This document shows, in pieces, positions 25,931-37,940 of a DNA stretch of 64,000 nucleotides. The notes below the pieces were generated by a model. It did not search any database. It saw nothing but the letters and a program-made list of their open reading frames with translations, and had not been told where the DNA came from. The stretch comes from Lycocorax pyrrhopterus obiensis (lineage: Eukaryota > Chordata > Aves > Passeriformes > Paradisaeidae): positions 11,947,168 to 12,011,167 of the forward strand of contig JACSVZ010000016.1 of NCBI GenBank assembly GCA_014706295.1, given 5' to 3'. Every line of letters begins with the position of its first letter. Position 1 is the stretch's first letter. A program made the translations under genes and the position numbers.

Positions 25931-28900
25931 CCAGGAAAATAAATGAAACAAACCAAAACCAAACTGTTTTTAATCTAGCTGGATAATCAAGATAAAACCA
26001 CTTGCATATTGTTCGTCTTAAGAGGGAAATTGAGAACTGGCGATGAGGTTCCTTTCACTAACACAGATTTGTTTATTTGAAAGTAACTTACGCAAAACCC
26101 TAGGCGTAAGCAAGCTCCAAATGTAAATTTTTTTTGAGGTGGTACTCCTAATTGTATCTTTCAATAATTATTATTCCCCTGTTGCTTAACCAGTGCTGAA
26201 CCCAAAAGCTGCTTCCTTTGCTACCTGTCAGTCAGGTTGCCAGTCAGAGCATTCCAGGCTTTTGTGGTTTGTTCTCCATCTTACATCTCCATTCAAAGCA
26301 CCCCGAACTCTATGGCCCTAAAGGAAAAGGTCTTGGCTCTGTGACCTGTGCTTTGCTGTAGAAATTGGTTGGACTTGAATTCTCCAGCTCTGCTTGGGAG
26401 ACACGTGGGTTTTTTTGAATTGCAGTGTCCAGTGATGTCCATGTTCCTGGGGTCAGTGTGGCCAGCTGGCCTTGGGCAGCAGCCTGACCCCCAGCCAGCT
26501 GTTTCTCACACCTTCTGCCCTCAGTCCCCCCTGTGTTTCACCACTCTGGATGAGGCTTCCAGCAACAACCTTGTTTATGTATGAGCTAGGAAATGCTTTG
26601 TAATGAATAGGCGCGATTGTGATGGAACAAATACCCTGTTGTAAAGTTTCACCCCGCACATCTGATTAAAGGAGAGATCCTTTGGTGTGTCCAGTGCTGA
26701 TAAAGAATGTCTGCTTTCTAATGCTTCAAATTGTGTTAGAAAGTTTATTTTCCAGCTGATTCCAGTGTCACCTCCAGCCCCCACTCCTTGGCAGGGCTCA
26801 CCGTGCTGTTCTCCACTTGAACATCACCATCGTCCCAGCAACAGGTCCTGCTTTGTTGCTGTTGGTGTCTTACTGCTCTGAAAGCCCCACAGCTGAACAA
26901 CGGGGGTGGGCAGGGTGGGACGTGGCTCCCAGCACTGGGGGTGCTGCACGGGGGCTCCAGGGCTTGGGAGAAACCGTGGCAAACCATTGGTAGCAGAAAA
27001 AGGAGTTGAAAGAAGATGGGAAATCTACAGGTAAAGTCAGTTTTCTGCCTTTTGGTGGGAACGCCTCAGCCCTGCATGGCAGTAAATAGTCATAACATGG
27101 AGGAAAGTAGTGTTTATTTCAAAATATTGTGGAAAAAATGAAATAACGCTCTGTATGGCAGCAAGGCCGATGTTCAGCTTTTGTGTCCTGACCAAGAAGA
27201 GTGTTTAAATTGCTTTTTCACACAGAGTCATTTTAATCCTAAAGTTTTAAACTTTTAGTTATATATAGATGTCACCACCAACCAGGTGCTGTGGATTACA
27301 TCCCTTGGATTTCATTATCTTTTTTCTTTACAGTAGGAGAGTTTTAAATCCTGCAGGATAAGAGAGAGAGTGGTAGGAAAAGCTTTGCAATGCTTCTGAA
27401 AGCTTTTAGTCTCTGAGACTTCCTGGGCACCATTCTGGTTAGTTTTGGGTTTAGAATTTAATCTTTTTAAAGCCTTTGGGAGCCACCAGCTTGAACATTA
27501 GCAACTATGCATGACACATATGCCAAAACACTAATCTGTATTAGGTGCTGTTGAATTGTTTGAGTTATGTACTTCTAAAATAAATATCTGTTTAGAGTGA
27601 CCTACTTCTGACACACTCTCTGACGTAAGGAGCACCTTTCTTTCCAGTAAGCAGGTCCCTTTGAGGTATTTCTAATCATAGGAATAAATAGTTTATGAAT
27701 ATAAAGCATACGTGCTTTGATCTGGTTCAGATTCCAGGATAAAGCCTTCCTGTACCTTCCAGGAAGTGATTTACTTCTCACCTCCCCAAAAGACCCCAGG
27801 CTTTGGCTCCTGACAGGCATTCTGTCGTAGGTGAGTGAGGGGCATTGGTGCACACACCCTAGGAGTGGTACTGAATCATGAACCGTTTGTCATATGACAA
27901 TCCAAAGGATGTGTGATGGGACATCCAAGGATGGGGCTGCTGCTTTTGCACTCTTTGGTGACGAGAAACCTGTGGAAGGATGGATTTGTTGGTTTGGTTT
28001 TTTTTTTCTGTTGGGAAGAATTACATTTCCAAACACTGCAACTGCTTGACAATTAGTGTCTAATCAGAAAAATCCAAGAAGATCTGCAGTTTTGGATCTC
28101 TTCTAGACTCATTCTGCTGCCCAGTCCAAAAGCTTATTGGAATGCCTGTGGTGGGATTATATTGCAGGGAGTAGCTGAGACATAGTCTTTGACCCTGTTT
28201 TCACTTGTTGATAGCTCTTAATACTGTTCAATATTCTGCATGAATGAGAACAAGGTGGTGAAGTCTTGCTGGGTAGATGGGTTGATGGATCAATACTGAC
28301 CTTTGCCATTACAACTGCAATTAACACTGAGTATGAACTGTAATAGGAGTAGCAGTTTCTGCGCAGATGGAGATGGGGGAGAGGGTTTTCAGGGCGATAT
28401 TTTGCTCTAAGTGTATTTTATGCCATTTTTGTTGTCTCTGAAAATGTCACAGAATTGAGAATAAAGATGTATGGAGAATGGCTCGAGGATGCAGATAATT
28501 TTAAATCAAATCTGTTATGTGTGATTTGTTTCATTCTTTGCTTTTTACCTTGACAGTGCAAAACCTCTTAGAGTGAGTTTAAGCATCTTCATTAAAAACC
28601 AGCTACAAATTCAGCTCATTTCTCTCACTGCACTTGCTGTGTGGTTTGTATGAAGAAATGATATTTATCTCAAGGAGTTCTCACAAGCAGTGGGCTGACG
28701 GGGTTAGCAGCACAGTGCTGTCTGTGACCATGGCAGAGAAGTCAGAAGCTTTTAAGGTCATGCCTGTGCTATCTATTGTTTTGGTGGTGTTTTTTGGCTT
28801 TTTTTAGGAGTTGGGGACAGCAGTAAATATGTGAGTGGAAAAGGATAATTTTCGCACACTTTGTATCAATGTAGCTTGAAAATGAGAACCAAAAACAAGA

Positions 28901-31900
28901 GAAAAGAGAAAAAGGGCTGTGTGGGTGGAAAAGATCAAGGACAGTCAATCCACTTCAGAGTACTCTCTCTCTTTTCAAAAAATAAAATAAAAGGCTTTTC
29001 TGCTGTGTACCAAATCCCAAACTCTGCATTCAAGTGAGAAGCTATGTGGGTGGCTTTAACCCTAGTCCTTTCAACCTATTTTTCTCAAGGGCATATTTTA
29101 TTATGAAATACAGAATTGCGAGGGGGTCTACTTTAAGAAAAAAAGAGGAGACACCAAATAGTTGAAGTCGCCTATAATTTTGGCCAGCTTTGTTTATAAA
29201 CTCAGGAAGACTATGTTTACAAGTAAAGAAATGGAAAAAGAAATTAATTCCCACACTGTGTCCTGAAAAAGTATGAGCGGTTGAAAGGGTAAAGTGAAAT
29301 GGGAAAATGAGAATGAAAAACTGCAAAGGAAATTTAAAAGTAGCCAGGAGACATTAAGTGACTGGATGGAGAACAGAACAATTTCATCCTTGAATACTGA
29401 TGGATTTTGCTGCCCTGACTAAATTAGTTTTTAACATTGCAAAGAGTTAAAAGCCCTTTCAAAGCTGTGCTGTCCTTGTGATTGGAGAACAGCTGCCAGC
29501 ACTACAATATAAGATTTTCATCTATCCACAGATGTTTGTGTGGAAATAAAGAAAACATACTTTCCAGGTTGGACTACATGGCATTCCCTTCTCCAGAAAA
29601 AAAATTCCTTTTTGACCATGACTGGGAATGAGTGGGATGCTGCAGATACCTGTCTTGTCTCTGGCACTCCTGCTAGCTGCATGGCCAATACTCTGCTGCA
29701 GAGCAGTGAGAAGAGAGTCAAAAGTGCCAGGGGGGATTGATCTTCCTGGATGGGTTCAAGTGCAGGATGCTCCCCAATGTATCTGGGAGAAAAAAGTGGT
29801 ATTGATCTGTTCTGTGGGAATGCTAGACTTGCACTGAACAGAAAAAATCTCATTAAAACTCCCCAAGATGCTCTTTGCTGCTATTGTTGGTTTTTTTAAA
29901 AACATTTTTCTTAACATCAGTTTTCCTTAGATTAAACTGCCTCAAGTGTAGCAGGATCAATGCAGCTGTCTGGAGACTGATTTTGGTAAATAAAAATAAT
30001 TGTAATACAGCAAATAAAACCTATTTGCCATGTTATCTAGTGAAAAGCAAGGCAGAATCTTTTATTTGTTCTGAAGCACTGAAAACCTGTAATTCCAGCT
30101 CTTTGGGTGATTTTTCTCTCTGTCCTGTGCTAGAGCTGGTTCCCAATGTGACAATCCTGCCAATCAAAGATGATGTAATATCTATATATATATTTTTTTA
30201 ACTTTTTAGAAAAAACAACTAATGAGTTTGAAAGTAAATGCAGTTGAATGTGACTGCAACCTTTATCACATGGCAGCTCTATATAAACTCTAGTGGATCA
30301 GATCCTTTCTTTTACGTTCTTTTGAATTATTACGGAAGTTATTATATAAATAGTGGTGTACTTTACGATATTTTTAGACTGCTGCAGTAAAATTAAAAAA
30401 AATACAATAGTAAGTCTCCTTCCCTTTTTGGATTGCATATATAGATTACCTGTCTCTCAGATTTTTGAGTGTTTTAGATGTTGGTTAATTGTTTGGTTCT
30501 AAATTGTTTCTGAAAATGAAAGTTCATTTCACTGCTAATGTGTTAGACAAGTAATACCTTAGGGTTGCACTGTTTATTAGCTGAAGAGCTCCAAGGACTT
30601 TGGAAATGTGTTATTTATTATGTATCTGTAGAATCATGAGGGAGCTTTGTTAAATTCATGGCCTGTACAGTCATGTTTACAGCCAAGCCTGCACTTAGAG
30701 GAGTGGTCAGAAAGGAGAACTTGTCCTCTCTGGACTTCATTTATAGGGGTGAAACTCCCTCTGGGCAGGAGCTGACTGAAAGCTGTCTGAATGTTCAGCA
30801 GTGAAAGGCAGGGCCAAACCACTTGCATCAATTCAATTTACCTTTTTTTCCTCAGTTTGCCTGATATGCAAATGTACCAATGCAAATGCAGCCTGCCTCT
30901 GTTTCTCCTTTTGAGTTAAAGAGAGCATTACTAGTAATTCAGCATCCAGAAACAGGGCAGTTTGATTCCAGAGATAGTACAGCAGCAGAAGACCTGGTCT
31001 CTTGTGATTCATCACTTGTGAGAAAAAAGATATGGACAGATCAAGGCTTGCTTGTTTGATCTAGTTCCATTTTTTTCTGTGAATGCAGCAATCCTCTCGC
31101 AGTGTAATCCCTTAGACCATCATTTTTACTTGACAGCAGCTAATTGCTCACATTTTTTTCAACTTTTTGACCTTTAAATGGTGCCACTTTTGACAACACT
31201 TGAAAATGGTGACTGCTTTTAGAGAAAAAAAGAAGAAACAAGGCATGCGTTTCCACATTAATTAGGATGTGTAGTGCATTAATGACAATCATGTTGTCAG
31301 AAAACTTTAGACACTTGGAGGGCTGTCATGATGGGCAGTTGTTATTTCTTGTCATCTTCCTTTCTTTTTCATATCCATAAACGTGACGAGTGTCCCCAAG
31401 GGTAATGTGGCTTGGTGCACAGTGTTTTCAACAGAATACTGCTACTGACAGGAGGGGGAAATCCTTGTATAATGTACTGCCAGACTGCCTGTGGAGAGAA
31501 ACCGGTGGGGAAAGGAGGTGCTGTGACAATCCACATGTCATGTGGGTGGTGCCTGACTTGCTAGATGATCTGGAAAGCAATTTCTGAATCCGGGAGGCTT
31601 CGATGTGTTTGGGGTACTAGACTTCTTCCGAAAGACCTGATCACACAATTCTGACCTGTGCTGTAGCTCTGGCTTTGCCTCAACATGACAGCTCATAGAG
31701 TTGAGATGTGGGTTTGATATCCTGCCCCATCCCAAGCAAGGAAGTAGGCTGGAGCTGATGGTTGTCAACAGAACTGTTTGTTTTTGCTGTCTCACAGACC
31801 TCCTCAAATGCTGGGGCTCCATTTCTGTTGTGTCACTATGTGGGTGGAAAAGCTGCAGGGGAAAAAAATGGTGAGGAGTAATTTACTGAGCTTGTAGCTA

Positions 31901-33346
31901 CCTCTGTGGTGCTGTCACTGGCAAAAGAGAGCCTCTGGGAAAAGATGTGAAGCATTGTAATCACTTGGTTTTGCCTTACTTAGTGGAATGCCAGTCTATA
32001 ACTTTAGATTTAAACACATACAGACACCTTTCATGTCTGCCTTTTCTGGTTCACAGATTGAGGCCCCAGCACATAGTAAACTGCTTTTACAGTCTTCTCT
32101 CTACTATACTTGCACAGAGGACGGTACAAGTCTTCTGAGAACAGCCAGACTTTGAAAGCAGAACATTACTGAAGAAAAATTAAATCCACAGGAAAGTGTA
32201 AGTGGGTATTTCAAGATATCAAAAGATTAACTTCCCTCTAAGGCTCTTGTAGGAGGTTATTAAAAAATAGAATATAAGAAAAAATGTTGACTGTGTTTTG
32301 GTTGGGATTTTTTTTATCAAAGATTCCCTTCTGACCTGTTTCAAAATCAGTTTTTACTATACCTCTTGTATTGCCTTTTAGTATTTGGCTGTGGTTCACC
32401 TTATATGAAGCAGACTTGTGATTCCTAGGAGGGCTCTTTACTGTCTTTATCCTACATATTTGTTTATTTCAGGAGTTATTAGTAGCTGAACTATTTATTT
32501 TCAAGTAGGTGGATTGAGTCACTGAGTTCTGGTATTATATTCATAAAATCTGGATACTAGATGGATAACCTTAGCGAGCACATGACTTCTGAACTGCTTA
32601 AAAGATGGTTTACTTAAGATTTGATCCACTCTGTTTTCCCTGACTTGAGTATACCAATACTTATATTTGTAGACCTGTCAATGTCCAGTTTACAGTGACA
32701 AAGTTACAGAGAAGTAGTGAAATGGCACAGGTAATGTTACAAATATTCATCCTTCATAAAAGCAAAAATAAGATCTTCTAGGAGAGAGGGGTCAGATGCT
32801 GCTGCTTTAGGCTTCTGGTAAAAGTGATGTGGGTTCTTCTGGCTAAGCTCTGAGTTTCCCTTCTCTGTCTTTTATCGAAAGCAAAAGACCGATCCTTCTG
32901 TTGGAGATAAATGTGCATTTTCCACCTTTCAGAGACATGGAAAATGCTGAAATATGCTATGTTTGACCTTGAGTTTCACAGTATTTTTTTGTTTAAATAT
33001 CTAAAATACTTTCAAGTTAAAAATGCCTACATGAAAGATCTCAAATAAAAAGTGTCTGTATTTCATTGGTTTGTTATAAATCCTGAAAATAACTTATTTA
33101 GTTACAAACCAGGAGTACTTTTAGAGCACTGTATACATTCATAATATTTCTCCTAGTAAAATAATGACTGCAATTGAAGCAAGAAATGTTAATTAAACGT
33201 TAAATATTTTCTTTTTCATCGTGTTCTGCACCTTCTGACAAAACTCTGAGAAGCACCCTGGAGCAGCATGGCTTATTCTGTAGCATAATTGACTAAGATC
33301 TCACAAAGGCACTGTTTCCTAGCTCTGGGCTGTGCACATTTAGATG
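25931..33346. other. Non-coding stretch, no gene recognised
   Basis: About 7.4 kb with no recognised gene. GC-richer patches at 26440-26550 and 26760-26990 open several overlapping frames on both strands, which is a composition effect. The - strand frame 29518-29853 (111 codons) has no domain that I recognise. No CR1 or LTR sequence was seen before 33347. Confidence 0.5.
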
Positions 33347-33854
33347 TGTACTGGGTTTGCATGGCAGGTTCTGATAGCAGGGGTAGGTACAGAGGCATTG
33401 CCTGTGAGCAGATGCTTGAGGCTTCACCTGTGTCTGACAGAGCCAACACCTGCCAGCTCCAAGACAGAGCTACTGGGGGCCAAGGCAGAGCCCATCAGTA
33501 TGGTAAAAACACCTCTGTGATAACAGTTAAGAAAGCAACCTTCAGGGCAGGGAGGAAATAGAGAACCTGAGAGTGAAGCTAAGCTCTTGAAGAAGGGAGG
33601 AGTGGGTGAAAGGCGTGGTAAGATTTATGTTTTATTTCTCGTTATCCTTCTCTGATTTGATTGGTAATAAATTAAATTAATTTCCCCAAGTTGAGTCTGC
33701 TTTGACCATGGGAGTAACTGGTGAGTGATCTCTCCCTTCCCTTGTCTTGACCTAAGAGCCTTTTGCTTTATTTTCTTCCTTGTCCGTCTGAGGAGGGAAG
33801 TGATAGAACATCTTTGGTGGGCACCTGGAATCCAGTCAGGGTCAACCCACCACA
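33347..33854 (+). mobile_element. Solo LTR of an avian endogenous retrovirus (ERV-L-like)
   Basis: The element starts TGTACTGGGTTTGC and ends GGGTCAACCCACCACA, giving imperfect TG...CA inverted ends. Characteristic internal stretches follow in the expected order: a tgtctgacagagccaa block, a cctctgtgataaca block, and a polyadenylation-signal region with AATAAA at 33666-33671 inside taataaattaaattaa. After these come ttccccaagt, a ggtgagtgatctctccct block and a ttggtgggcacctgg block near the 3' end. I recognise this as a widespread avian LTR type from memory. No gag or pol sequence adjoins either end, so it is a solo LTR left by recombination. Direct flanking 5-bp repeats are not visible (agatg left, gcctg right). 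The middle of the LTR looks shorter than related copies, which often carry extra tandem units there. It is not expected to encode protein; the open frames inside are incidental. Confidence 0.85.
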
Positions 33855-36800
33855 GCCTGCAAGGGGGACATGGAGAACTTAACCTTGAAGATATGACATT
33901 GAAATTTTATTTGTAGTGTGTTTTAATAGGCCAGTCTAAATACTTGTACAATCTGAATAGGATGAATTTGTTGCTTCATTTAGATAAACATTTAGGGAAA
34001 AATGCATTGCCGCTTCCCCTGCCTGCAGCTCTCTTTACTGCTCATTTTCCTCTGCTAGCCATGCATGTGGCCTTTAATGTGAGTGAAAATAATGAGAACT
34101 CCTATTACAAAAAATATCCGGATAAGTTTATATATAATGGAAAAGACTAAACCTCTTTAAAAAAAGTGCTGTACAAGTAGCAGTTCTTACTACTCATACT
34201 GAAATCTTTGTAAGGCTCTTAACAACATCAGATGTTTGCAGACAACTAATTTTTCTATTTTTCATGGGAGACAAAAGAAATATTCAAAATACTGGGTTTA
34301 ATGTGATGCATTTTTCAGTAAGAGTACGTTGACCTGTTAGCGTTGCTGCGGTCTGCCCTGAGGAAAGTGTGACCTTGCTTTGGAGCTGCAAGCTATTTAT
34401 TCTGGGCTCAATGTGCCTTTTGAGAATGTGGCCAGCAGTTCTCTTTTGACTGAAAGAAGCATGCCCGGCTTGAATTGTAGAGAAAATGGCTTGCTTTAAA
34501 AATGATAATGCCTGGAAATAAGCCTGAAGACTCTAGAAAAGGAAAATGTCTGTCTGCATCTTACCATGCAATTTATTGAGGTTTAGATACATATTTAAAT
34601 GGTGTTGAATCAGGATCTAAATTATTTTTCAGGATTGTAAGTAGTTTGTTTATTTTTTAAATAGGCTTTATAAATGTATTCTTGGTTAAAGAAGATGGTG
34701 ATACCACGATATAACCAGACATCAGCTCTGGTTTTGAGATGCTTTCACCTGTCCCAGTCTCTCCCTGCATGGGGTCAGAATCCTGCAGTGCAGATTTTTG
34801 CCCTGTATGTTGCTTGCATCTCTTTTTAGATACTGCTTTTCGGGATACAGTCTCCAATTCTGAATTCCTTTACCAAATGTGTGACCTTGTGTTTGGCTGT
34901 GAATAGCTTTGACTTGCCAGCTAAGCCAGTTTGCTTTTATGGCCATGCTACCCTTCTCAGTATTTAGTACCACTTCGGTGTGGATCTAAACATTTTATCA
35001 GCAGTGACTGCAGTGACTCTCCCATTTATTTCCAGCCCATTGTTTTGTTTTCTCCCAAGACACTCTGTTTCTTTGGATTTGGGATTTTTTTGTTGTTGTT
35101 TTATTTTGGCTTTGTAACTCTAACAGAAACTGGAGAAAGAATTGCCTGTAAAATTTGAAGCTTAGGTATCTTGGAGACATAATATCAATCATTGAATATG
35201 GAGAACCTGTGTGCAGATCAATCCAGCTAGATTTGGGTTTTATGTCAAAAAAATCTCATCTTCTCACTGTAGTAATTTCTGTCTCTGTTAGCTCTGCTTT
35301 CATTCAGCAGTATCAGAAAGGGATGAAACCCCCACTTATGTGCAAGAGAAATAGTTTAATTTTTCCCTGAGCACATGATTCCTTATGTTCTTCTGCTGTA
35401 GTCCAGCAAAATCACATCATAGGAGTCAAAAGATGTTCCATGAGTATTTACCAAAGGTTGTCTGCGGATGTGTGCTTTCTTATCTTAGAGGGTCATGGAC
35501 TTGACAGTTGCTTGTTCTGGGGTTTGCAGTGCAAGGGGCATGAGTTCCTGTAAATAATGACAGGACTGAAGGGTTCTTAAAACATTAACTGCTTCAGTGC
35601 CCTAAGGATGTAAAGAATGTGTCCAATAAAAGTTACCCTACTGTGACCCCTTAGTTTCACTGGATTTTCTTGCTCTTTTCTGTAATGTTTCTTCCCTAAT
35701 AAAATGTCTCTGCACACAAGGGATTGCCCTGTGAAAGCATATGCTGCAGGCATTGAAATAGAGAATAATGGTTTTATTTTTCATTCTCATCCACAAGGGA
35801 AGAGGGAAAAACATGATATTATTTTCTTTTGAGAATAAAATTCTTTGTGACCTAGTGAATCACCCTTTGCATTTTTTTCCCTCCTTCCTTTCTTTATTCT
35901 AGAAAAAAATCCCATAATTGCAAAGTCCTCGGTGGCTGAAATCAATACATCATCTTCATTTTATTAGGAGTTACCCAGAGTTCTTAGGAAATCTGGGCCA
36001 TAATTAAAGTCAGTACAGAGTTCTAATAGGTGTGAGACAGCTCTCGTCTGTCTTGTCTCAGGGTAGTGTGTTTTAATAACTGAATTGTGAGCTCTTCTCA
36101 GACAGGCTGAGCATCCAGGCAGGGGTGTATCATTGCAGGAAGTGATTTACAGAGCTACAGAATACTTGTGCACAGCCAAGTGCAATTATTTAGATGGTTC
36201 ATGTTACTCTTAAATTTGATACTATTTTGACATGTTTCTTCAGATATTTGTGTGAGGAGAGGATAAATAGAGCAAGGCTGTTATTTCCTTGCACTTTGAA
36301 GATTGTTGATCTCCCTTCATTTAAAAGATTGCCTATTAACTGCAATTTCATCTGTGTTTGTATCTGCAGATGTTAATTAATATTCTAGTTTATGGATTTC
36401 AGAAACTTGACTTCAAATCTATAGCTGTTTTTGCCTGGATGTCAAAAATCCTTTTAGCCTTGTACATGATATTGATGTGAGAATGGGATAAGGCCTTCTT
36501 TATGGTGTGGAATTTTTTCTTCTTTCTATGATTGCTAGAGAAGTATCTGTTTAGAGGGACGTGATAAAAATAATCCTTATTGAAGTTACTTAATGGGCAG
36601 AGAGTGGGCGAGTAGGTCAAGGTGACAATATAAAAATGTACACTTCAAAAACCGCCTGCAAAGTAAAAATTCCTTTGTGTTCTAAGATTACAACTGCGTG
36701 TTATCCCTAAGTGGTTTTTTTTATTTCAAAATATTGGATAATTCTTTGTTGTGGTGGGCAACCAGAGATAGCAGAGTTAACTTTTTAAAAGGTCAAGAGT

Positions 36801-36939
36801 TGCCTCACTGTGACTAAGGACAATGCATTTATTTACAGTTCTGAGTTTTTAAAGTCAACTGATATCCCCTGTCCCACATGACATCTTTGTCTTTAAACTG
36901 GAAAGACGTGGATTTGACAGATGGACGACTCAGATGTTG
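33855..36939. other. Non-coding stretch, nothing recognised
   Basis: No recognised gene or repeat between the solo LTR and the LTR-like block near 37 kb. Open frames are short (at most about 83 codons) and without motifs. Confidence 0.55.
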
Positions 36940-37260
36940 AGGAACACATTCAGTGCAGGTTCCTCAGTGTGTGAGCTGCAGGCTGAGCTCTGGGGGCAGG
37001 AGCCCGAGGAAAGAGGCCATAAAGTTCTGGGCACCTGTGCTGGGGAGACATGGCAGGAGCCCACAACCCCCAGACTTTCCCTTGCTTAGACTGTGATGGT
37101 ATAAAAGCCCAGGTATTCCCTTGTTCAGAATCCCTTCTTGGAGGCACAAGCTTGAGCTGTTTTGTTATTTTATTGTTTTATTATTAAATTATTACACTAT
37201 GATTAAATTATTTTAAGGACCTGGATGTCTGAGTTTCTCTGTTGGAAGCCTGGGGTCAAG
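36940..37260 (+). mobile_element. Possible old LTR fragment
   Basis: The block has an LTR-like order of signals: a TATA box (TATAAAAG at 37100-37107), then about 80 bp later an ATTAAA-type polyadenylation signal (37183-37188) in a T/A-rich segment, then a short downstream region. It directly precedes a CR1 fragment. I cannot define TG...CA ends or target-site duplications, and I did not recognise the family. It could equally be unique sequence with a chance TATA motif. Confidence 0.25.
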
Positions 37261-37349
37261 CCGGTGAGGAAATGTGATCTGATTGTGTGAGTGGGGTGTG
37301 TAGCTGCGAAGGGGCTTTGGTCACAGCTCAGATGGTGTGAGCGTGACAG

Positions 37350-37940
37350 TGGCTCCTGGATGGTTGGACAGGGAAGTTTCCTTAACACAGAGCTGTGGTC
37401 AATAGCTGGATGGCCAGGTGGAGACCAGTGATGAATGGTGTTCTCTGGGGTTATATTGGGATGAGCGCAGTTTAACATCTTTGTTGGCAACATGGACAGT
37501 GGGATTGAGTGCATTTTCAGTCAGTTTGCTGATGGCACCGAGCTGTGTGGCATGGTCAGTGTGCTGGAGGGAAGGGATGGCATCCAGAGGGACCCGGACC
37601 GGCTGGAGAGGTGCACCTGTGTGGCCCTCATGAAGTTCAGCAAGGCCAAGTGCAAGGTCCTGCACCTGGGTCAGGGCAATGCCAAGCAGAGGCTGGGCAG
37701 AGAAGGGGTGAAGAGCAGCCCTGAGGGGAAGCACTTGGGGGTGCTGGTGGAGGAGAAGCTCAACACGACCCGGCCATGAGCACTCACGGCCCAGAGAGAC
37801 AAACGTGTCCTGGGCTGCACCCAGAGCAGCGTGGGCAGCAGGGCAGGGAGGGGGTTCTGCCCCTCTGCTCTGCTCTGCTCAGACCCCACCTGCAGAGCTG
37901 CATCCAGCTCTGAGGTCCCCCAACACCTAGAGCAGGAAAA
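37350..37940 (+). pseudogene. CR1 LINE fragment, 3' part of the reverse-transcriptase ORF, broken
   Basis: CR1 is the main avian non-LTR retrotransposon; its second ORF encodes endonuclease and reverse transcriptase. This sense-strand copy covers the late palm region and what follows. From 37492 it reads MDSGIECIFSQFADGTELCG, then an LEGRDGIQRD block, a CKVLHLGQGN block and HLGVLVEEKLN. These are typical CR1 motifs. The catalytic FADD motif reads FADG, because codon 37534-37536 is GGC where GAC is expected. That removes one metal-binding aspartate. The frame upstream (near 37440-37480) is shifted relative to this one, and a stop follows LNTTRP at 37779. Sequence similar to CR1 continues to about 37925-37940, then stops well before the element's 3' end. 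The copy is therefore truncated at both ends and dead. Confidence 0.93.
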
